Below are positions 1 to 7,981 of a DNA stretch of 64,000 nt, in pieces; position 1 is the first letter of the stretch, and each line of letters starts with the position of its first letter. Position numbers and translations under genes: made by a program. The notes below the pieces were generated by a model, which had not been told where the DNA came from, did no database searches, and saw only the letters and a list, made by a program, of their open reading frames with translations. The stretch is from Bacillus alkalicellulosilyticus (lineage in GTDB: Bacteria > Bacillota > Bacilli > Bacillales > Bacillaceae_F), in contig NZ_KV917381.1 of NCBI RefSeq assembly GCF_002019795.1, positions 2,822,068 through 2,886,067 on the forward strand. Reading direction: 5' to 3'.

Positions 1-1
1 T

Positions 2-619
2 GAAGAAGAATTTCCGAATCAAAGACCGATCTGCTTAGCGTATACTGCTGATGGTGGTAAAGCTTATGTAACACTTGGTGGTGGTGGTTTAGTGGTTATT
101 GATGTTGAAAGCATGGAAGTTATTCAATCGTTTGGAAAATCACAAGTAGGAGCTCACGGGTGTGGTACGATTTTATCACCTGATGGGAAGCATATGTTTG
201 CAAATTCAGGTTCAACTGAACTTGCTGAATACTATGTCTTTGATACAGAAACAGATGAATTAATTTTCACTGCTCCAACAGGTGGACTAGATGCACACGG
301 AGTAGCATTCACACCCGATCAACAACACTTATGGATGGTAAATCGAGTCACTGATGATGCTGCGATAATTGATGTTACATCGTTAGAAATTGTTGACCGT
401 GTCGAGTTTGTCGGAGATGCTCCAGATTTACTCGTATTCTCTCCTGACGGAAAATTTGCATTCATTACATTACGTGGCCCAGAACCAGCAACTGGTACAC
501 ATGACATGTCTGGTGAAACTCCAGGTGTATCGGTAATTGATGTCGAGTCAAAAACAAAAGTCAACCTAATTGAACTTGAAAGTGACCCGCACGCAATCGA
601 CTTACGTATTCTTAAATAA
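2..619 (+). CDS. YVTN/YncE-type beta-propeller protein (5' end missing)
   Basis: The gene enters from outside the window; its frame is open from base 2 and the GTG at 92 is internal. The visible 205 residues carry repeated blade motifs of the form V-x-D-V-x-S-x-x-V followed by S-P-D-G-K (for example LSPDGKHMFAN, FSPDGKFAFIT). This is the pattern of YVTN/YncE seven-bladed propellers. Such proteins are usually secreted or envelope-associated and bind ligands or metals rather than catalyse reactions. A strong terminator follows at 641-682. The N-terminus, and so any signal peptide, cannot be judged, and the ligand is unknown. Confidence 0.75.
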   Translation, partial: EEEFPNQRPICLAYTADGGKAYVTLGGGGLVVIDVESMEVIQSFGKSQVGAHGCGTILSPDGKHMFANSGSTELAEYYVFDTETDELIFTAPTGGLDAHGVAFTPDQQHLWMVNRVTDDAAIIDVTSLEIVDRVEFVGDAPDLLVFSPDGKFAFITLRGPEPATGTHDMSGETPGVSVIDVESKTKVNLIELESDPHAIDLRILK

Positions 620-640
620 GAACGATTTTCAAAAAAAAAA

Positions 641-682
641 CCATGTAGAGAGTCACTTTTAAGACACTCTGCATGGTTTTTT
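641..682 (+). terminator. Intrinsic terminator of the propeller gene
   Basis: A long imperfect stem (CCATGTAGAGAGT against ACACTCTGCATGG) is followed by TTTTTT. It lies 22 bp after the stop codon. Confidence 0.8.
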
Positions 683-692
683 CATTTAATCA

Positions 693-866
693 TTATTGCT
701 TCGTTAATTCCTCTTCAAAATAAAACGTACTTGGATTTTCTTCAATGGTATACGAATATCTTTTCATATTTGGAACATACGCATATTTCTTAATCGTTAC
801 CGTCTCATTATTCAATAGTACTTTTTCCCCAACAGCAAATTTATTTTTGTGTGCGATTTTAGACAT
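693..866 (-). CDS. Small hypothetical protein, 57 aa
   Basis: The ATG is preceded by a clear AAGGAGGA ribosome site, and the frame runs 57 codons to TAA. The product begins MSKIAHKNKFAVGEKVLLNN and is rich in Tyr and Lys. The start KFAVGEKVLL resembles the first strand of small SH3-like barrels, but I do not recognise the family. It is transcribed toward the propeller gene's terminator. There is no signal peptide or membrane segment. The function is unknown; the ribosome site and codon pattern argue that the gene is real. Confidence 0.6.
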   Translation of the reverse strand: MSKIAHKNKFAVGEKVLLNNETVTIKKYAYVPNMKRYSYTIEENPSTFYFEEELTKQ

Positions 867-970
867 CCTCCTTCAACTTTTCTCTATTTTTTAATCTTAC
901 CCTTTGTCAGCAAAAAAAGACACCAAAATTCACTGCTACTGAAAAAAATTAGAAACTTTACCAAGATGAC

Positions 971-999
971 TTGTGAATCAGAAATAAACATGGTATAGT
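971..999 (+). promoter_or_regulatory. Candidate sigma-A promoter with long leader for the cold-shock gene
   Basis: TTGTGA and TATAGT are separated by 17 bp. A start near 1006 would give a leader of about 120 nt before the ATG at 1126. Long structured leaders are typical of csp mRNAs, where they control cold-dependent translation. Confidence 0.45.
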
Positions 1000-1125
1000 T
1001 AAGATAATTATTTTTGTTCGTTTTCAAGAAAAGTTGGATTGCTTTACGTTTTCCTCTTTGCTCGTTAGAATGACAAGAATAGTAATAAAACGTGTGGTTT
1101 TTCACACAAACAGGAGGAAAACACT

Positions 1126-1326
1126 ATGTTACAAGGTACTGTAAAATGGTTTAATGCAGAAAAAGGATTTGGATTTATCGAGCGCGAAGGTGGAGACGAT
1201 GTATTCGTTCACTTCAGTGCTATTTCTGGAGACGGTTTCAAATCTTTAGACGAAGGTCAAACAGTAACGTTTGAAATCGTTCAAGGTGACCGTGGACCAC
1301 AAGCTGCTAACGTACAAAAAGGTTAA
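1126..1326 (+). CDS. Cold-shock protein, CspA/CspB family
   Basis: This 66-residue single cold-shock domain protein binds single-stranded RNA and DNA and acts as an RNA chaperone in the cytoplasm. The whole OB fold is present: [15 protein letters not shown] carries RNP1 (KGFGFI), and VFVHF is RNP2. Length and sequence fit Bacillus CspB/CspD closely. The ribosome site CAGGAGGAAAA sits 7 bp before the ATG. It is a single gene with its own leader and terminator. The paralogue type (B, C or D) cannot be decided from the sequence alone, so no symbol is given. Confidence 0.96.
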   Translation: MLQGTVKWFNAEKGFGFIEREGGDDVFVHFSAISGDGFKSLDEGQTVTFEIVQGDRGPQAANVQKG

Positions 1327-1335
1327 TAACCTCAA

Positions 1336-1364
1336 AACATCCCTCATCTGAGGGATGTTTTTTT
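1336..1364 (+). terminator. Terminator of the cold-shock gene
   Basis: A perfect 10-bp stem (AACATCCCTC / GAGGGATGTT) with a 4-nt loop is followed by a T-run. Confidence 0.9.
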
Positions 1365-1399
1365 ATAGTTATAGTCATCCCAAAAGAAATTGTTTTTAC

Positions 1400-2299
1400 C
1401 TAACGGTGAGCTTCATATTTTGATGGTTTCGACCACTCTTTTATGAATACAAGCTGGTTGCTAACATGATTATTCTGGATCGCCTCTACTACATCCCTAA
1501 GTTGTTCTAGCGTCCTAGCTCCTGGAATCGCCGTTGCAACAGCAGGGTGATGGGTTGCATATGCTAGGGCCAGACTAGTTATATTTTCCCCAGAGCCTTC
1601 CATCTTTTCTAACAGCACCTTAATATCCTCTTGGCTATAATCCAAATAGTTCCCTTTAACCTTTTCGCGCCACTCTTTTGTTAACATTCCTTTAGCTACA
1701 GGTCCTCTTGCAATCACACTGATGTTATTTTCATGTAATAAATCTAATATTTCTTCTTCAGGTCTGCGGTCAAGAATACTATACTGAGACATGACACTGA
1801 CTATATTTGATTTTTGAACATACTGTCTAATTACATTTGGTCGAATCGAGGAAATACCATATTCGCGAATGTACCCTTCATGTTTTAATTCTTCAAAAGC
1901 TTCAATGGTATCATCGATCGGATCTTCAATCGTTCCGCCATGAAGTTGATAAAGGTCTATGTACTCTGTTTTTAATCGCTGTAAACTCGCCTTCACAGCC
2001 TTTTTTATATAAGCCTTTGAAGGGTCCCAGCTCCAACCATCCTTATTTTCATTAGGACGATTTCCTACTTTTGTGGCGAGAATAACATCTGACCTTTTTT
2101 CTTTTAATGCTTTACCGACCAAGCTTTCATTTAATCCATATTCATATAAATCTGCCGTATCAAAAAAGGTAATTCCTTTATCGATTGCTTCATGTATGAT
2201 TCGAACTCCTTCTTCTTCATTAGCTGCTTGTAATGACATACATCCTAATCCAAGTTCGGATACATAAATTGAACTGTTGCCGAGTTGATTCTTTTTCAT
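1400..2299 (-). CDS. Aldo/keto reductase
   Basis: A cytosolic NADPH-dependent carbonyl reductase of the (beta/alpha)8 aldo/keto reductase superfamily, 299 aa from the chosen start. The catalytic tetrad is visible: Asp in FFDTADLY, Tyr in LYEYG, Lys in LATKVG and His in LYQLHGG. The cofactor-binding C-terminus includes IPGARTLEQL. I chose the ATG at 2299 (MKKNQLG) because GGAGG lies 9 bp upstream; an ATG three codons earlier overlaps that site. It most resembles the general YqkF/YghZ-like group, whose natural substrates are mostly unknown. It is single and divergent from the following membrane-protein gene. Confidence 0.92.
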   Translation of the reverse strand: MKKNQLGNSSIYVSELGLGCMSLQAANEEEGVRIIHEAIDKGITFFDTADLYEYGLNESLVGKALKEKRSDVILATKVGNRPNENKDGWSWDPSKAYIKKAVKASLQRLKTEYIDLYQLHGGTIEDPIDDTIEAFEELKHEGYIREYGISSIRPNVIRQYVQKSNIVSVMSQYSILDRRPEEEILDLLHENNISVIARGPVAKGMLTKEWREKVKGNYLDYSQEDIKVLLEKMEGSGENITSLALAYATHHPAVATAIPGARTLEQLRDVVEAIQNNHVSNQLVFIKEWSKPSKYEAHR

Positions 2300-2423
2300 C
2301 CTAAACATCCTCCCCCCTTATTCGTCTTAAGTATTCAACAAAACACCAGTACTGTCAAACTTACTACTATTTTTGTCATGTCCATCATAAGATAATGTAT
2401 AGAAAAATAGGAGGGTACGTTTG

Positions 2424-2975
2424 ATGACATCATTGTATATTGGCTTATATGTTTTACTCACCCTATGGATGATTGCAACGTTTTATTTAAAATCTAATCA
2501 ACTTTCTTTAATGGGCAGTAAGACAGTTACGATGGCCTTGAGTATGATTACAGGTTTTATGGCAGGCATTTTGCTAACTGTTATGACTACTTACACTTAT
2601 TTCACAATTTCTGCAGCAAGTATAATCATCGCCTCACTTGTTGGCATAATCGTTGGTTTTCCTAAAGGAATCTTGGTCATTGTAGAAGGGATTTTGGCTG
2701 GAGTTATGAGTGGTATGATGGGCGCCATGCTTGCACATATGATCCCAACTAGCGCGCTAATTGCTACCGTTCAAATCGTTGCCGTTTTTTCGGTTGGACT
2801 ACTGTTTCTTCTATTTTTGCATGTATCATACGGGTTGAATTCCTTTTATATTTTTCGAAAGCCGTTGCCGTTTTTCACTTTCGTTTGTCTTTTTTTACTA
2901 CTTAATCACTATTCGCCTTTTTCCATTCAGGATTTACCGATCATTGAAGAACATCTACATGTTTGGCTAGTGTAA
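2424..2975 (+). CDS. Hypothetical membrane protein, 183 aa
   Basis: The protein has about five hydrophobic segments: residues 5-22, 35-60, 66-85, 88-130 and 138-160. The middle is rich in small residues (GILAGVMSGMMGAMLAHM), which suggests tight helix packing. A GGAGGG site 8 bp upstream favours the ATG at 2424 over the preceding TTG. No catalytic motif is visible and I do not recognise the family. It is a single gene, convergent with the esterase, sharing a terminator with it. Confidence 0.65.
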   Translation: MTSLYIGLYVLLTLWMIATFYLKSNQLSLMGSKTVTMALSMITGFMAGILLTVMTTYTYFTISAASIIIASLVGIIVGFPKGILVIVEGILAGVMSGMMGAMLAHMIPTSALIATVQIVAVFSVGLLFLLFLHVSYGLNSFYIFRKPLPFFTFVCLFLLLNHYSPFSIQDLPIIEEHLHVWLV

Positions 2976-3033
2976 GACTAACGGCTTTTACAACTAAATT
3001 AATGAGTTTACTTTCATGCCATGTCCGAAGCAT

Positions 3034-3070
3034 AAAAAACGCGAGAGCCACTGGTGCCTCGCGTTTTTTA
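3034..3070. terminator. Bidirectional terminator between convergent genes
   Basis: AAAAAACGCGAG pairs with CTCGCGTTTTTT, giving A/T tracts on both sides, so it can stop both the membrane-protein gene and the esterase gene. Confidence 0.85.
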
Positions 3071-4255
3071 ATATCGAAGTGGAAATATTGTTGTCACTTG
3101 TTTTCCTAATAAAAAACTTGCAATGACGTAGGCTTCAACTTGCTCCTTTAGCTTTTGATTGGCTCCATCAAAAACCTTTAATTCATATGTTCCATCATTT
3201 ATTTGTTGTTCTTCTTTAAATTGGTCTCGTAAAAAAATTGAGGTTTGTGCAAGCCCATGTTTCCCTGTCTCCATTACCTCAAAAAAAGATATAAATCCAT
3301 GCATGACTCCATTGTATCTGTAGGCTTTTACCGGTACTCCATGTTGTGCCAAGTGTTCTGCATAGGCTTCTCCTTCATCTCGTAACGGGTCAAACTCTGC
3401 CGTGATTATAAAAGTAGGTGGCAAGTCAGAGACATTCGCATTTAACGGTGAAGAATAAGGACTTGACCACATTGACTCTTCAGGAATATAGCGGTCTCTT
3501 GCAAGAGTCATGACACGACGAGAAAGCAAATAATAGCCACTATCATATCTTTCACGTGACGGCAGCGCCATATCATGAAACGTCGTAAGTGGATAGTACA
3601 ACACTTGAGCTGATAATGGAGGTCCGTTATAATCTCTCGTCATTATCGCAACAGCAGTGGCAATATTCCCCCCGGCACTATCTCCAACAACAGCCATTTT
3701 TTTGTTGTCTCCTTGAAAAGTTTCTGCCTGTTCATATGCCCATACTAACGAATCGTAGCTATCCTCGATTGCTGTCGGGAAAACATACGTAGGGGCTAGT
3801 CGATACCCCACTAAAATGACAATACTTTTTGTGCGTACAGCTAACGCACGAGCTATATTATCATGAGTATCAATATTACCATAGCCTTCTAAGAAAGCCC
3901 CACCATGGTAATACATAATAACGGGAAAAGGACCTTCACCAATCGGTTTATACATTCTTCCTTTTATTGATGATCCATCCCGAACAGGTATTGAAATATC
4001 TTCCCGTCGAATGGACGAAACCCCTGGGCCTGCTAAAAAACTAGGGCGTTTAATATCAGGTGTGACTAGATTTTTATTCACTGCGTGGAGAACAACAGCT
4101 GTCTTAGGAGGAAGCTTACCTTCCGCTGTTGTTGACCATTGTTGAACAGAAAGAAATACAACTATGTTAAAGGTAAGAAGAAGGAAAACTACAAACAAAC
4201 AGCTATTCCTCACAATTGAAAGCGCTTTCTTTCTTGGTTTCACCTTTACCAACAT
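3068..4255 (-). CDS. Membrane-anchored alpha/beta hydrolase (hormone-sensitive lipase-like esterase)
   Basis: A 395-residue esterase/lipase of the HSL (family IV) type. A basic N-terminus and one hydrophobic segment (about residues 15-36) form a signal anchor, so the enzyme is probably extracytoplasmic. The HGGAF oxyanion-hole motif lies near residue 117, the nucleophile motif GDSAGG near 192, the acid in EFDPLRDEG and the histidine in GVMHGF. A C-terminal tail of about 50 residues beyond the His is longer than in typical members. The ribosome site GGAGGGAGA precedes the ATG by 4 bp. The natural ester substrate is unknown. A cre-like sequence lies in codons 10-14. Confidence 0.9.
   Translation of the reverse strand: MLVKVKPRKKALSIVRNSCLFVVFLLLTFNIVVFLSVQQWSTTAEGKLPPKTAVVLHAVNKNLVTPDIKRPSFLAGPGVSSIRREDISIPVRDGSSIKGRMYKPIGEGPFPVIMYYHGGAFLEGYGNIDTHDNIARALAVRTKSIVILVGYRLAPTYVFPTAIEDSYDSLVWAYEQAETFQGDNKKMAVVGDSAGGNIATAVAIMTRDYNGPPLSAQVLYYPLTTFHDMALPSRERYDSGYYLLSRRVMTLARDRYIPEESMWSSPYSSPLNANVSDLPPTFIITAEFDPLRDEGEAYAEHLAQHGVPVKAYRYNGVMHGFISFFEVMETGKHGLAQTSIFLRDQFKEEQQINDGTYELKVFDGANQKLKEQVEAYVIASFLLGKQVTTIFPLRY
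4217..4230 (-). promoter_or_regulatory. Possible cre (CcpA) site inside the start of the esterase gene
   Basis: TGAAAGCGCTTTCT matches the consensus TGWAANCGNTNWCA at 13 of 14 positions and is nearly symmetrical. Cre sites inside the first codons act as roadblocks in Bacillus. Here the match also encodes KKALS, so chance is possible. Confidence 0.35.
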
Positions 4256-4277
4256 GTGGTCTCCCTCCTTTTCTATT

Positions 4278-4286
4278 ATTATATCA
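4278..4286 (-). promoter_or_regulatory. Extended -10 promoter of the esterase gene
   Basis: On the minus strand TGATATAAT combines a perfect TATAAT with the upstream TGN extension. Transcription would begin about 16 nt before the ATG. No good -35 is visible. Confidence 0.45.
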
Positions 4287-4511
4287 GAATAACCATAAGA
4301 AAGTTCTGACTTTTTATAGATTTTTACACACTTTTTTAGAATTATATGTACTCTTCACAGCCCTATGTTATTATTACCAAAAAGCTCAAGACAAGACAGA
4401 CTAATTCCTTCCACTTTTATGTAAGAAAGCCGCTAAGCGGTTTATTGGAATCATTTGCGAGCATCTACTCTTCTTTGGTTTACCTTTTACTTTTTTCTAA
4501 AAGGAATCGAC
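4287..4511. other. Intergenic stretch without a gene
   Basis: The gap upstream of the esterase promoter is AT-rich. The only structure I see is a small perfect hairpin (AGCCGCTAAGCGGTTT, about 4427-4442). No reading frame here has a ribosome site. Confidence 0.4.
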
Positions 4512-4555
4512 AAAAAAAAGACCGCCTCTTCCCACTGAGAAAGAGACAGTCTTTT
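4512..4555 (-). terminator. Terminator of the 32-aa membrane-peptide gene
   Basis: On the minus strand AAAAGACTGTCTCTT pairs with AAGAGGCGGTCTTTT and continues into a T-run. Confidence 0.75.
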
Positions 4556-4562
4556 CGTTTTT

Positions 4563-4661
4563 TTATTTCTCTGCCATTTTTAACATCATAAAAGATAAAG
4601 CTACACTTACGATCATTGCTAAAAAACTAATACCGAGAATTGCTGCAACAGCACCACCCAT
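4563..4661 (-). CDS. Small membrane protein, 32 aa
   Basis: The ATG is preceded by AAGGAG at 7 bp, and a strong terminator lies 8 bp after the TAA, so this short frame is a complete transcription unit. The product begins MGGAVAAILGISFL and ends MMLKMAEK. It is one transmembrane helix of about 24 residues with a short basic or acidic tail. Such peptides usually regulate a membrane partner or act in sporulation. No family is recognised. Confidence 0.6.
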   Translation of the reverse strand: MGGAVAAILGISFLAMIVSVALSFMMLKMAEK

Positions 4662-4767
4662 GGTATCACTCCTTACTCGTTCAATTTACTATTTACACTA
4701 TGATAATAGTAACATATATTGACGAGTCTTTACACACAAAATGTGACAAAAAAATGAATGGGAATTT

Positions 4768-5397
4768 CTACAAGTACTCATATATGACAGAAACCGTAGC
4801 TTCTACCGATAACTCTTGGACATAAATCGGTGGTGCACCATGAAAAAGTTCCTGTGCTCTCAGAGAAGAAGCCATCATCGGAGTAGCTTCTATGACCTTA
4901 GTTGGTGGCTGAATTAGTTGCGCCCCGATAGAGAGAGCCATCGTTTCAGCTTTTTCTCTAGCGTTCTCTAAAGCTTTCTGTAAAGCCTGTTGATACACTT
5001 TTTCATGATTTGATAATGTAAACTCCATGGTCCTTGCAATATTTGCTCCCGCTTCAATAGCTGATTGATAAATTAGTCCAGCTATTGAAATATCGGTAAA
5101 TCGCACTTCTAAAATATGTTCAACTTCATAACGAACAAGTGTTGCTCCATTTGAGTAATCATACACCGGTCTCACAAAAAAACTTTTCGTTTCAATGTCT
5201 GACTCATTTATCCCAATCTGTGTCCAAGCTGAAACTATAGCCTGGGAAATGAGTGTATTTTGTTGAAGTGCTATGTTAACATCTTCATCAGAAGTTACAA
5301 CACCAATATCTGCTTTACCTTGATCTGGCTGCGCTGTCACTACTCCTCTGCCCACTACCTCGAGGTGCTGAGCGTCTTTTTTATTTATAGGAGGCAA
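4768..5397 (-). CDS. SIMPL-domain (DUF541) protein
   Basis: A 209-residue protein of the SIMPL/DUF541 family. Hallmarks are the early VVGRGVVTAQPDQ segment (GxGxVxxxPD), the central pairing of YDYSNGATLVRYEV with a conserved RF/RY strand, and the helix QQALQKALENAREKAETMA. Relatives include YggE (oxidative-stress related) and SIMPL itself. Unlike many members it has no signal peptide, so it is probably cytoplasmic. The start is a TTG with AAAGG a few bases upstream. Its biochemical role is unknown. A TGTAAC-type palindrome lies 85 bp upstream. Confidence 0.85.
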   Translation of the reverse strand: MPPINKKDAQHLEVVGRGVVTAQPDQGKADIGVVTSDEDVNIALQQNTLISQAIVSAWTQIGINESDIETKSFFVRPVYDYSNGATLVRYEVEHILEVRFTDISIAGLIYQSAIEAGANIARTMEFTLSNHEKVYQQALQKALENAREKAETMALSIGAQLIQPPTKVIEATPMMASSLRAQELFHGAPPIYVQELSVEATVSVIYEYL

Positions 5398-5481
5398 AAC
5401 CTTTCCACTTCCTTTGTTTTTTAACAGTATATGTATTGTTTTTCACTACGCCTATTGTCCAAAATAAAAAAAAAAATATAG

Positions 5482-5494
5482 TGTAACGGTTACA
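5482..5494. promoter_or_regulatory. Perfect palindrome TGTAAC-G-GTTACA
   Basis: A 13-bp symmetric site lies upstream of the SIMPL gene and just beyond the YneR terminator. A similar sequence occurs at 5975-5991 upstream of the next gene. The regulator is unknown. Confidence 0.35.
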
Positions 5495-5507
5495 GACTTT
5501 ATTTAAC

Positions 5508-5551
5508 AAAAAAAGAGAATTCAATAGTCTTTTTAAGACCAATGAACTCCC
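5508..5551 (-). terminator. Terminator of the YneR-like gene
   Basis: GAGTTCATTGGTC pairs with GACTATTGAATTC around a 7-nt loop, followed on the minus strand by TTTTTTT. Confidence 0.8.
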
Positions 5552-5556
5552 ACCCC

Positions 5557-5847
5557 TCATTCCCCGTGCACAAACTCAATTTCCTCTTTTTTACGACTAT
5601 ATTTAATTTTTACGTTTTGGTTTTTAAAGTACCATAAATCTTCTTCTTCAATGTAAAACGTAACACCTTCAACATCAGTATCAACTGCTTTATGTTTTGG
5701 GAACTCCTTCACCAATCCTAAAGAAAATCCCTTTTGGATATCTCCACATCCACCATAGCGAACGAAGAGTCTCATATAGTCATCCTCATCTAAATCAAAT
5801 TCCTCTTTAAACCACTGAAAAGCTGGTTTTGTCACTTCAATTTCCAT
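5557..5847 (-). CDS. yneR: HesB/YadR-like protein, YneR family (cysteine form)
   Basis: A 96-residue member of the HesB/IscA fold matching Bacillus YneR. It keeps only the first conserved cysteine, in RYGGCGDIQKGFSLGL, and lacks the C-terminal CGC pair of true IscA scaffolds. It is therefore unlikely to hold an iron-sulphur cluster in the classical way; family members are thought to act near Fe-S or redox chemistry. Start: ATG with ATAGGAGGG 6 bp upstream. This Cys protein is useful for comparison with the selenocysteine candidate at 23716-24057. Confidence 0.85.
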   Translation of the reverse strand: MEIEVTKPAFQWFKEEFDLDEDDYMRLFVRYGGCGDIQKGFSLGLVKEFPKHKAVDTDVEGVTFYIEEEDLWYFKNQNVKIKYSRKKEEIEFVHGE

Positions 5848-5974
5848 GTGTTAGCCCTCCTATTACCGATAATCCAATGTTTCAGGATCCAAACTATTCA
5901 TTCATGAGATTGTAATTTAATTGCCTCAGTCATCAAAAAAACTTGCTTACCACATTTATATTTTAGCACACCTT

Positions 5975-5991
5975 ATTGTAACCGGTACAAT
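5975..5991. promoter_or_regulatory. Palindrome ATTGTA-N5-TACAAT
   Basis: The arms are perfect and the core reads TGTAACCGGTACA, close to the palindrome at 5482-5494. It lies about 130 bp upstream of the YneR-like gene and could be an operator. Confidence 0.3.
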
Positions 5992-6006
5992 TTAGACTTA
6001 GTACAG

Positions 6007-6052
6007 AAAAAAAAGAAGAGAACTAGGCGATATTCCTCCTCGTTCTCTTCTT
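6007..6052 (-). terminator. Terminator of the 94-aa hypothetical gene
   Basis: The AAGAAGAGAAC / GTTCTCTTCTT stem is perfect over 11 bp and followed on the minus strand by a T-run. Confidence 0.85.
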
Positions 6053-6056
6053 AGGA

Positions 6057-6341
6057 TTATCTATTTTGTAAATAGACATCAATGATTTGTTGCACTCTCT
6101 GTTCTTCATTTGTCTTTATATTATAATGATCTCCTGTTAATTCAGTTGAAATGTCATTGACTCCTTGTTTTTTAATAAAGTCCACAATGTCATTGACGCT
6201 ACCATTTTGGGTCATCACTAATTTTTTTCCAATATAGTGCTCATTTACAAAGATATCGTAGCTTTCATTCCCATTTTTTAATGAAAGTGGATCGTCCCCT
6301 AAAAATCCTGGTGGGAATGCATTTTGATTATATGTCTCCAT
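6057..6341 (-). CDS. Hypothetical protein, 94 aa
   Basis: A cytoplasmic acidic protein. The end, with spaced Ile and Val (QQIIDVYLQNR), suggests a mixed alpha/beta fold. I chose the ATG at 6341 (METYNQN) because AGGAG lies 8 bp upstream; the GTG at 6350 overlaps that site. The gene is a single unit with its own terminator. No motif is recognised and the function is unknown. Confidence 0.6.
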   Translation of the reverse strand: METYNQNAFPPGFLGDDPLSLKNGNESYDIFVNEHYIGKKLVMTQNGSVNDIVDFIKKQGVNDISTELTGDHYNIKTNEEQRVQQIIDVYLQNR

Positions 6342-6455
6342 TCTTCTCACTCCTATCTTATCTTGTCTTTAGTTTTCACCAAACCGAATGAATTCTATGT
6401 GTAAAACCCATAAAAAGACTCATACTATAGATATGTAAACTTAGGAGTTGATAGG

Positions 6456-7091
6456 ATGAATGTAGCACATACCTATTTTTATAAAATTTGTGAATGGATT
6501 ATGCGTTTAGCTTTGGTTAATCTTTTATGGTTATCTTTTACTATTCTAGGCCTTGTTGTCTTGGGAATAGTTCCTTCTACTATCGCAATGTATACTATTG
6601 TACGCAAATGGGTTATGGGAGAAACTGATATTCGAATACTTCGGACTTTTTGGGGTACTTATAAGCGAGAGTGGCTTAAAAGTAACCGCTTAGGCATGAT
6701 TCTAGGCGCTATTTCCGCTTTTATTGCCGTAGAGTACTGGATCATATATAACGTTCAAGAACCACTCATTCAGTTAAGTAAATACCCTTTACTTCTTATA
6801 TTTATTTGCTTTATCTTGCTCTTACTTTATGTGTTTCCTACATACGTTCATTATGATGTAAACGTGAGACAGGTACTTAAAAATTCCTTTTTAATTATGA
6901 TTATAAACCCGGCTTATAATCTCGTTATCCTGTTAGGACTCCTTCTTGTTTACTTAAGCCTTACTATCGTTCCAGCACTCCTGTTATTTTTCGGTGGAAG
7001 TGTCAGTGCATTTGTTATTATGTGGGGCTGTTATCAAAGCTTCTTAAGGGTGGAACAGAAAAAAGAACGAAACAGAACATTATCGGAATAA
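6456..7091 (+). CDS. YesL/DUF624-family membrane protein
   Basis: A 211-residue integral membrane protein with about five hydrophobic segments (15-45, 77-95, 108-130, 143-165 and 168-195). The opening ICEWIMRLALVNLLWLSFTILG and the segment GIVPSTIAMYTIVRKW are the DUF624/YesL signature. These proteins are usually encoded beside carbohydrate ABC importers of the MalFG type and are thought to assist them. That fits the importer on the opposite strand downstream. The ribosome site TAGGAG lies 7 bp before the ATG. Confidence 0.85.
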   Translation: MNVAHTYFYKICEWIMRLALVNLLWLSFTILGLVVLGIVPSTIAMYTIVRKWVMGETDIRILRTFWGTYKREWLKSNRLGMILGAISAFIAVEYWIIYNVQEPLIQLSKYPLLLIFICFILLLLYVFPTYVHYDVNVRQVLKNSFLIMIINPAYNLVILLGLLLVYLSLTIVPALLLFFGGSVSAFVIMWGCYQSFLRVEQKKERNRTLSE

Positions 7092-7096
7092 CTTAA

Positions 7097-7138
7097 GGTG
7101 GACAAACGGTTGTATTTACCATTTGTCCACCCCTTTTT
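7097..7138 (+). terminator. Terminator of the YesL-like gene
   Basis: GGTGGACAAA pairs with TTTGTCCACC and is followed by CCTTTTT. It lies between convergent genes. Confidence 0.8.
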
Positions 7139-7141
7139 CTA

Positions 7142-7969
7142 TTATCCTTTAACAGCGCCTGCTGCAATTCCCTCAACAATTTTATTACTAAGGAAAAAGA
7201 ATGCAATTAATATCGGTAAAATACTGATGACAAGTGTCGCTCCAATCGCTCCCCAATCCGTAGAGTATTGACCAATAAAGTTCTGGATCCCAACGGTTAG
7301 TGTCTTATAACTATCTGAACGAATGAATGTATTAATAAACACAAATTCATTCCAGTTGTAAATCATGTTAATAATGACAACTGTTGAGATAACAGGTAAC
7401 GACATAGGTAAAGTAATTTGAAAGAAAATCCGATGAATCGAACATCCATCAATAACCGCTGCCTCTTCAATTTCTCTAGGTAACGTATAATAAAAGCCTA
7501 GTAAAATCATAATGGTTATCGGCAAGTTAAAAGCCGTATAGGTTAGTATGATCGCCAATGGATGGTCAATGAGATTCACACGTAAGAAAAAGCTAAACAA
7601 AGGAATAAGTGTGGAGTGAACTGGAATCATTAACCCGAGCATGAATAGTCCAAGAACTAAGTTATTTAATTTCCAATTCATCCTTGTAATTGCAAAAGTA
7701 ACAAAGCTAGAGAAAAGTACAGTTAAAGCAACTGCGACTACGGTAATCCAAACACTGTTGAAAAAATACAGTCCTATATTACCATTCGTCCAAACCGTGA
7801 CATAGTTCTCCCATCGAGGTTCCATTGGTAAAGCAAAAGGAGAAGCATTAAACACCTCTGCATTGGATTTCAAGGAGAATTTAACGAGCCAGACCAACGG
7901 ATAAATTTGAATTACAGCGATTACACCAAGCACAATGTACAGAATTGTATATCCTACTCTGTTATTCAC
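7142..7969 (-). CDS. Sugar ABC transporter permease, MalG type
   Basis: A 275-residue inner-membrane permease with six predicted helices. The EAA loop is clear: EEAAVIDGCSIHRIFFQITLPMSLP (residues about 188-212), which docks on the ATPase. The C-terminus EGIAAGAVKG is typical of CUT1-family MalG/LacG proteins. The start is GTG with AAGGGGG upstream. It follows the MalF-type gene by 12 bp, so the two are co-translated. No ATPase gene is nearby; as in other Bacillus CUT1 systems, a shared MsmX-like ATPase probably serves it. Confidence 0.95.
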   Translation of the reverse strand: MNNRVGYTILYIVLGVIAVIQIYPLVWLVKFSLKSNAEVFNASPFALPMEPRWENYVTVWTNGNIGLYFFNSVWITVVAVALTVLFSSFVTFAITRMNWKLNNLVLGLFMLGLMIPVHSTLIPLFSFFLRVNLIDHPLAIILTYTAFNLPITIMILLGFYYTLPREIEEAAVIDGCSIHRIFFQITLPMSLPVISTVVIINMIYNWNEFVFINTFIRSDSYKTLTVGIQNFIGQYSTDWGAIGATLVISILPILIAFFFLSNKIVEGIAAGAVKG

Positions 7970-7981
7970 GTTCCTGCCCCC

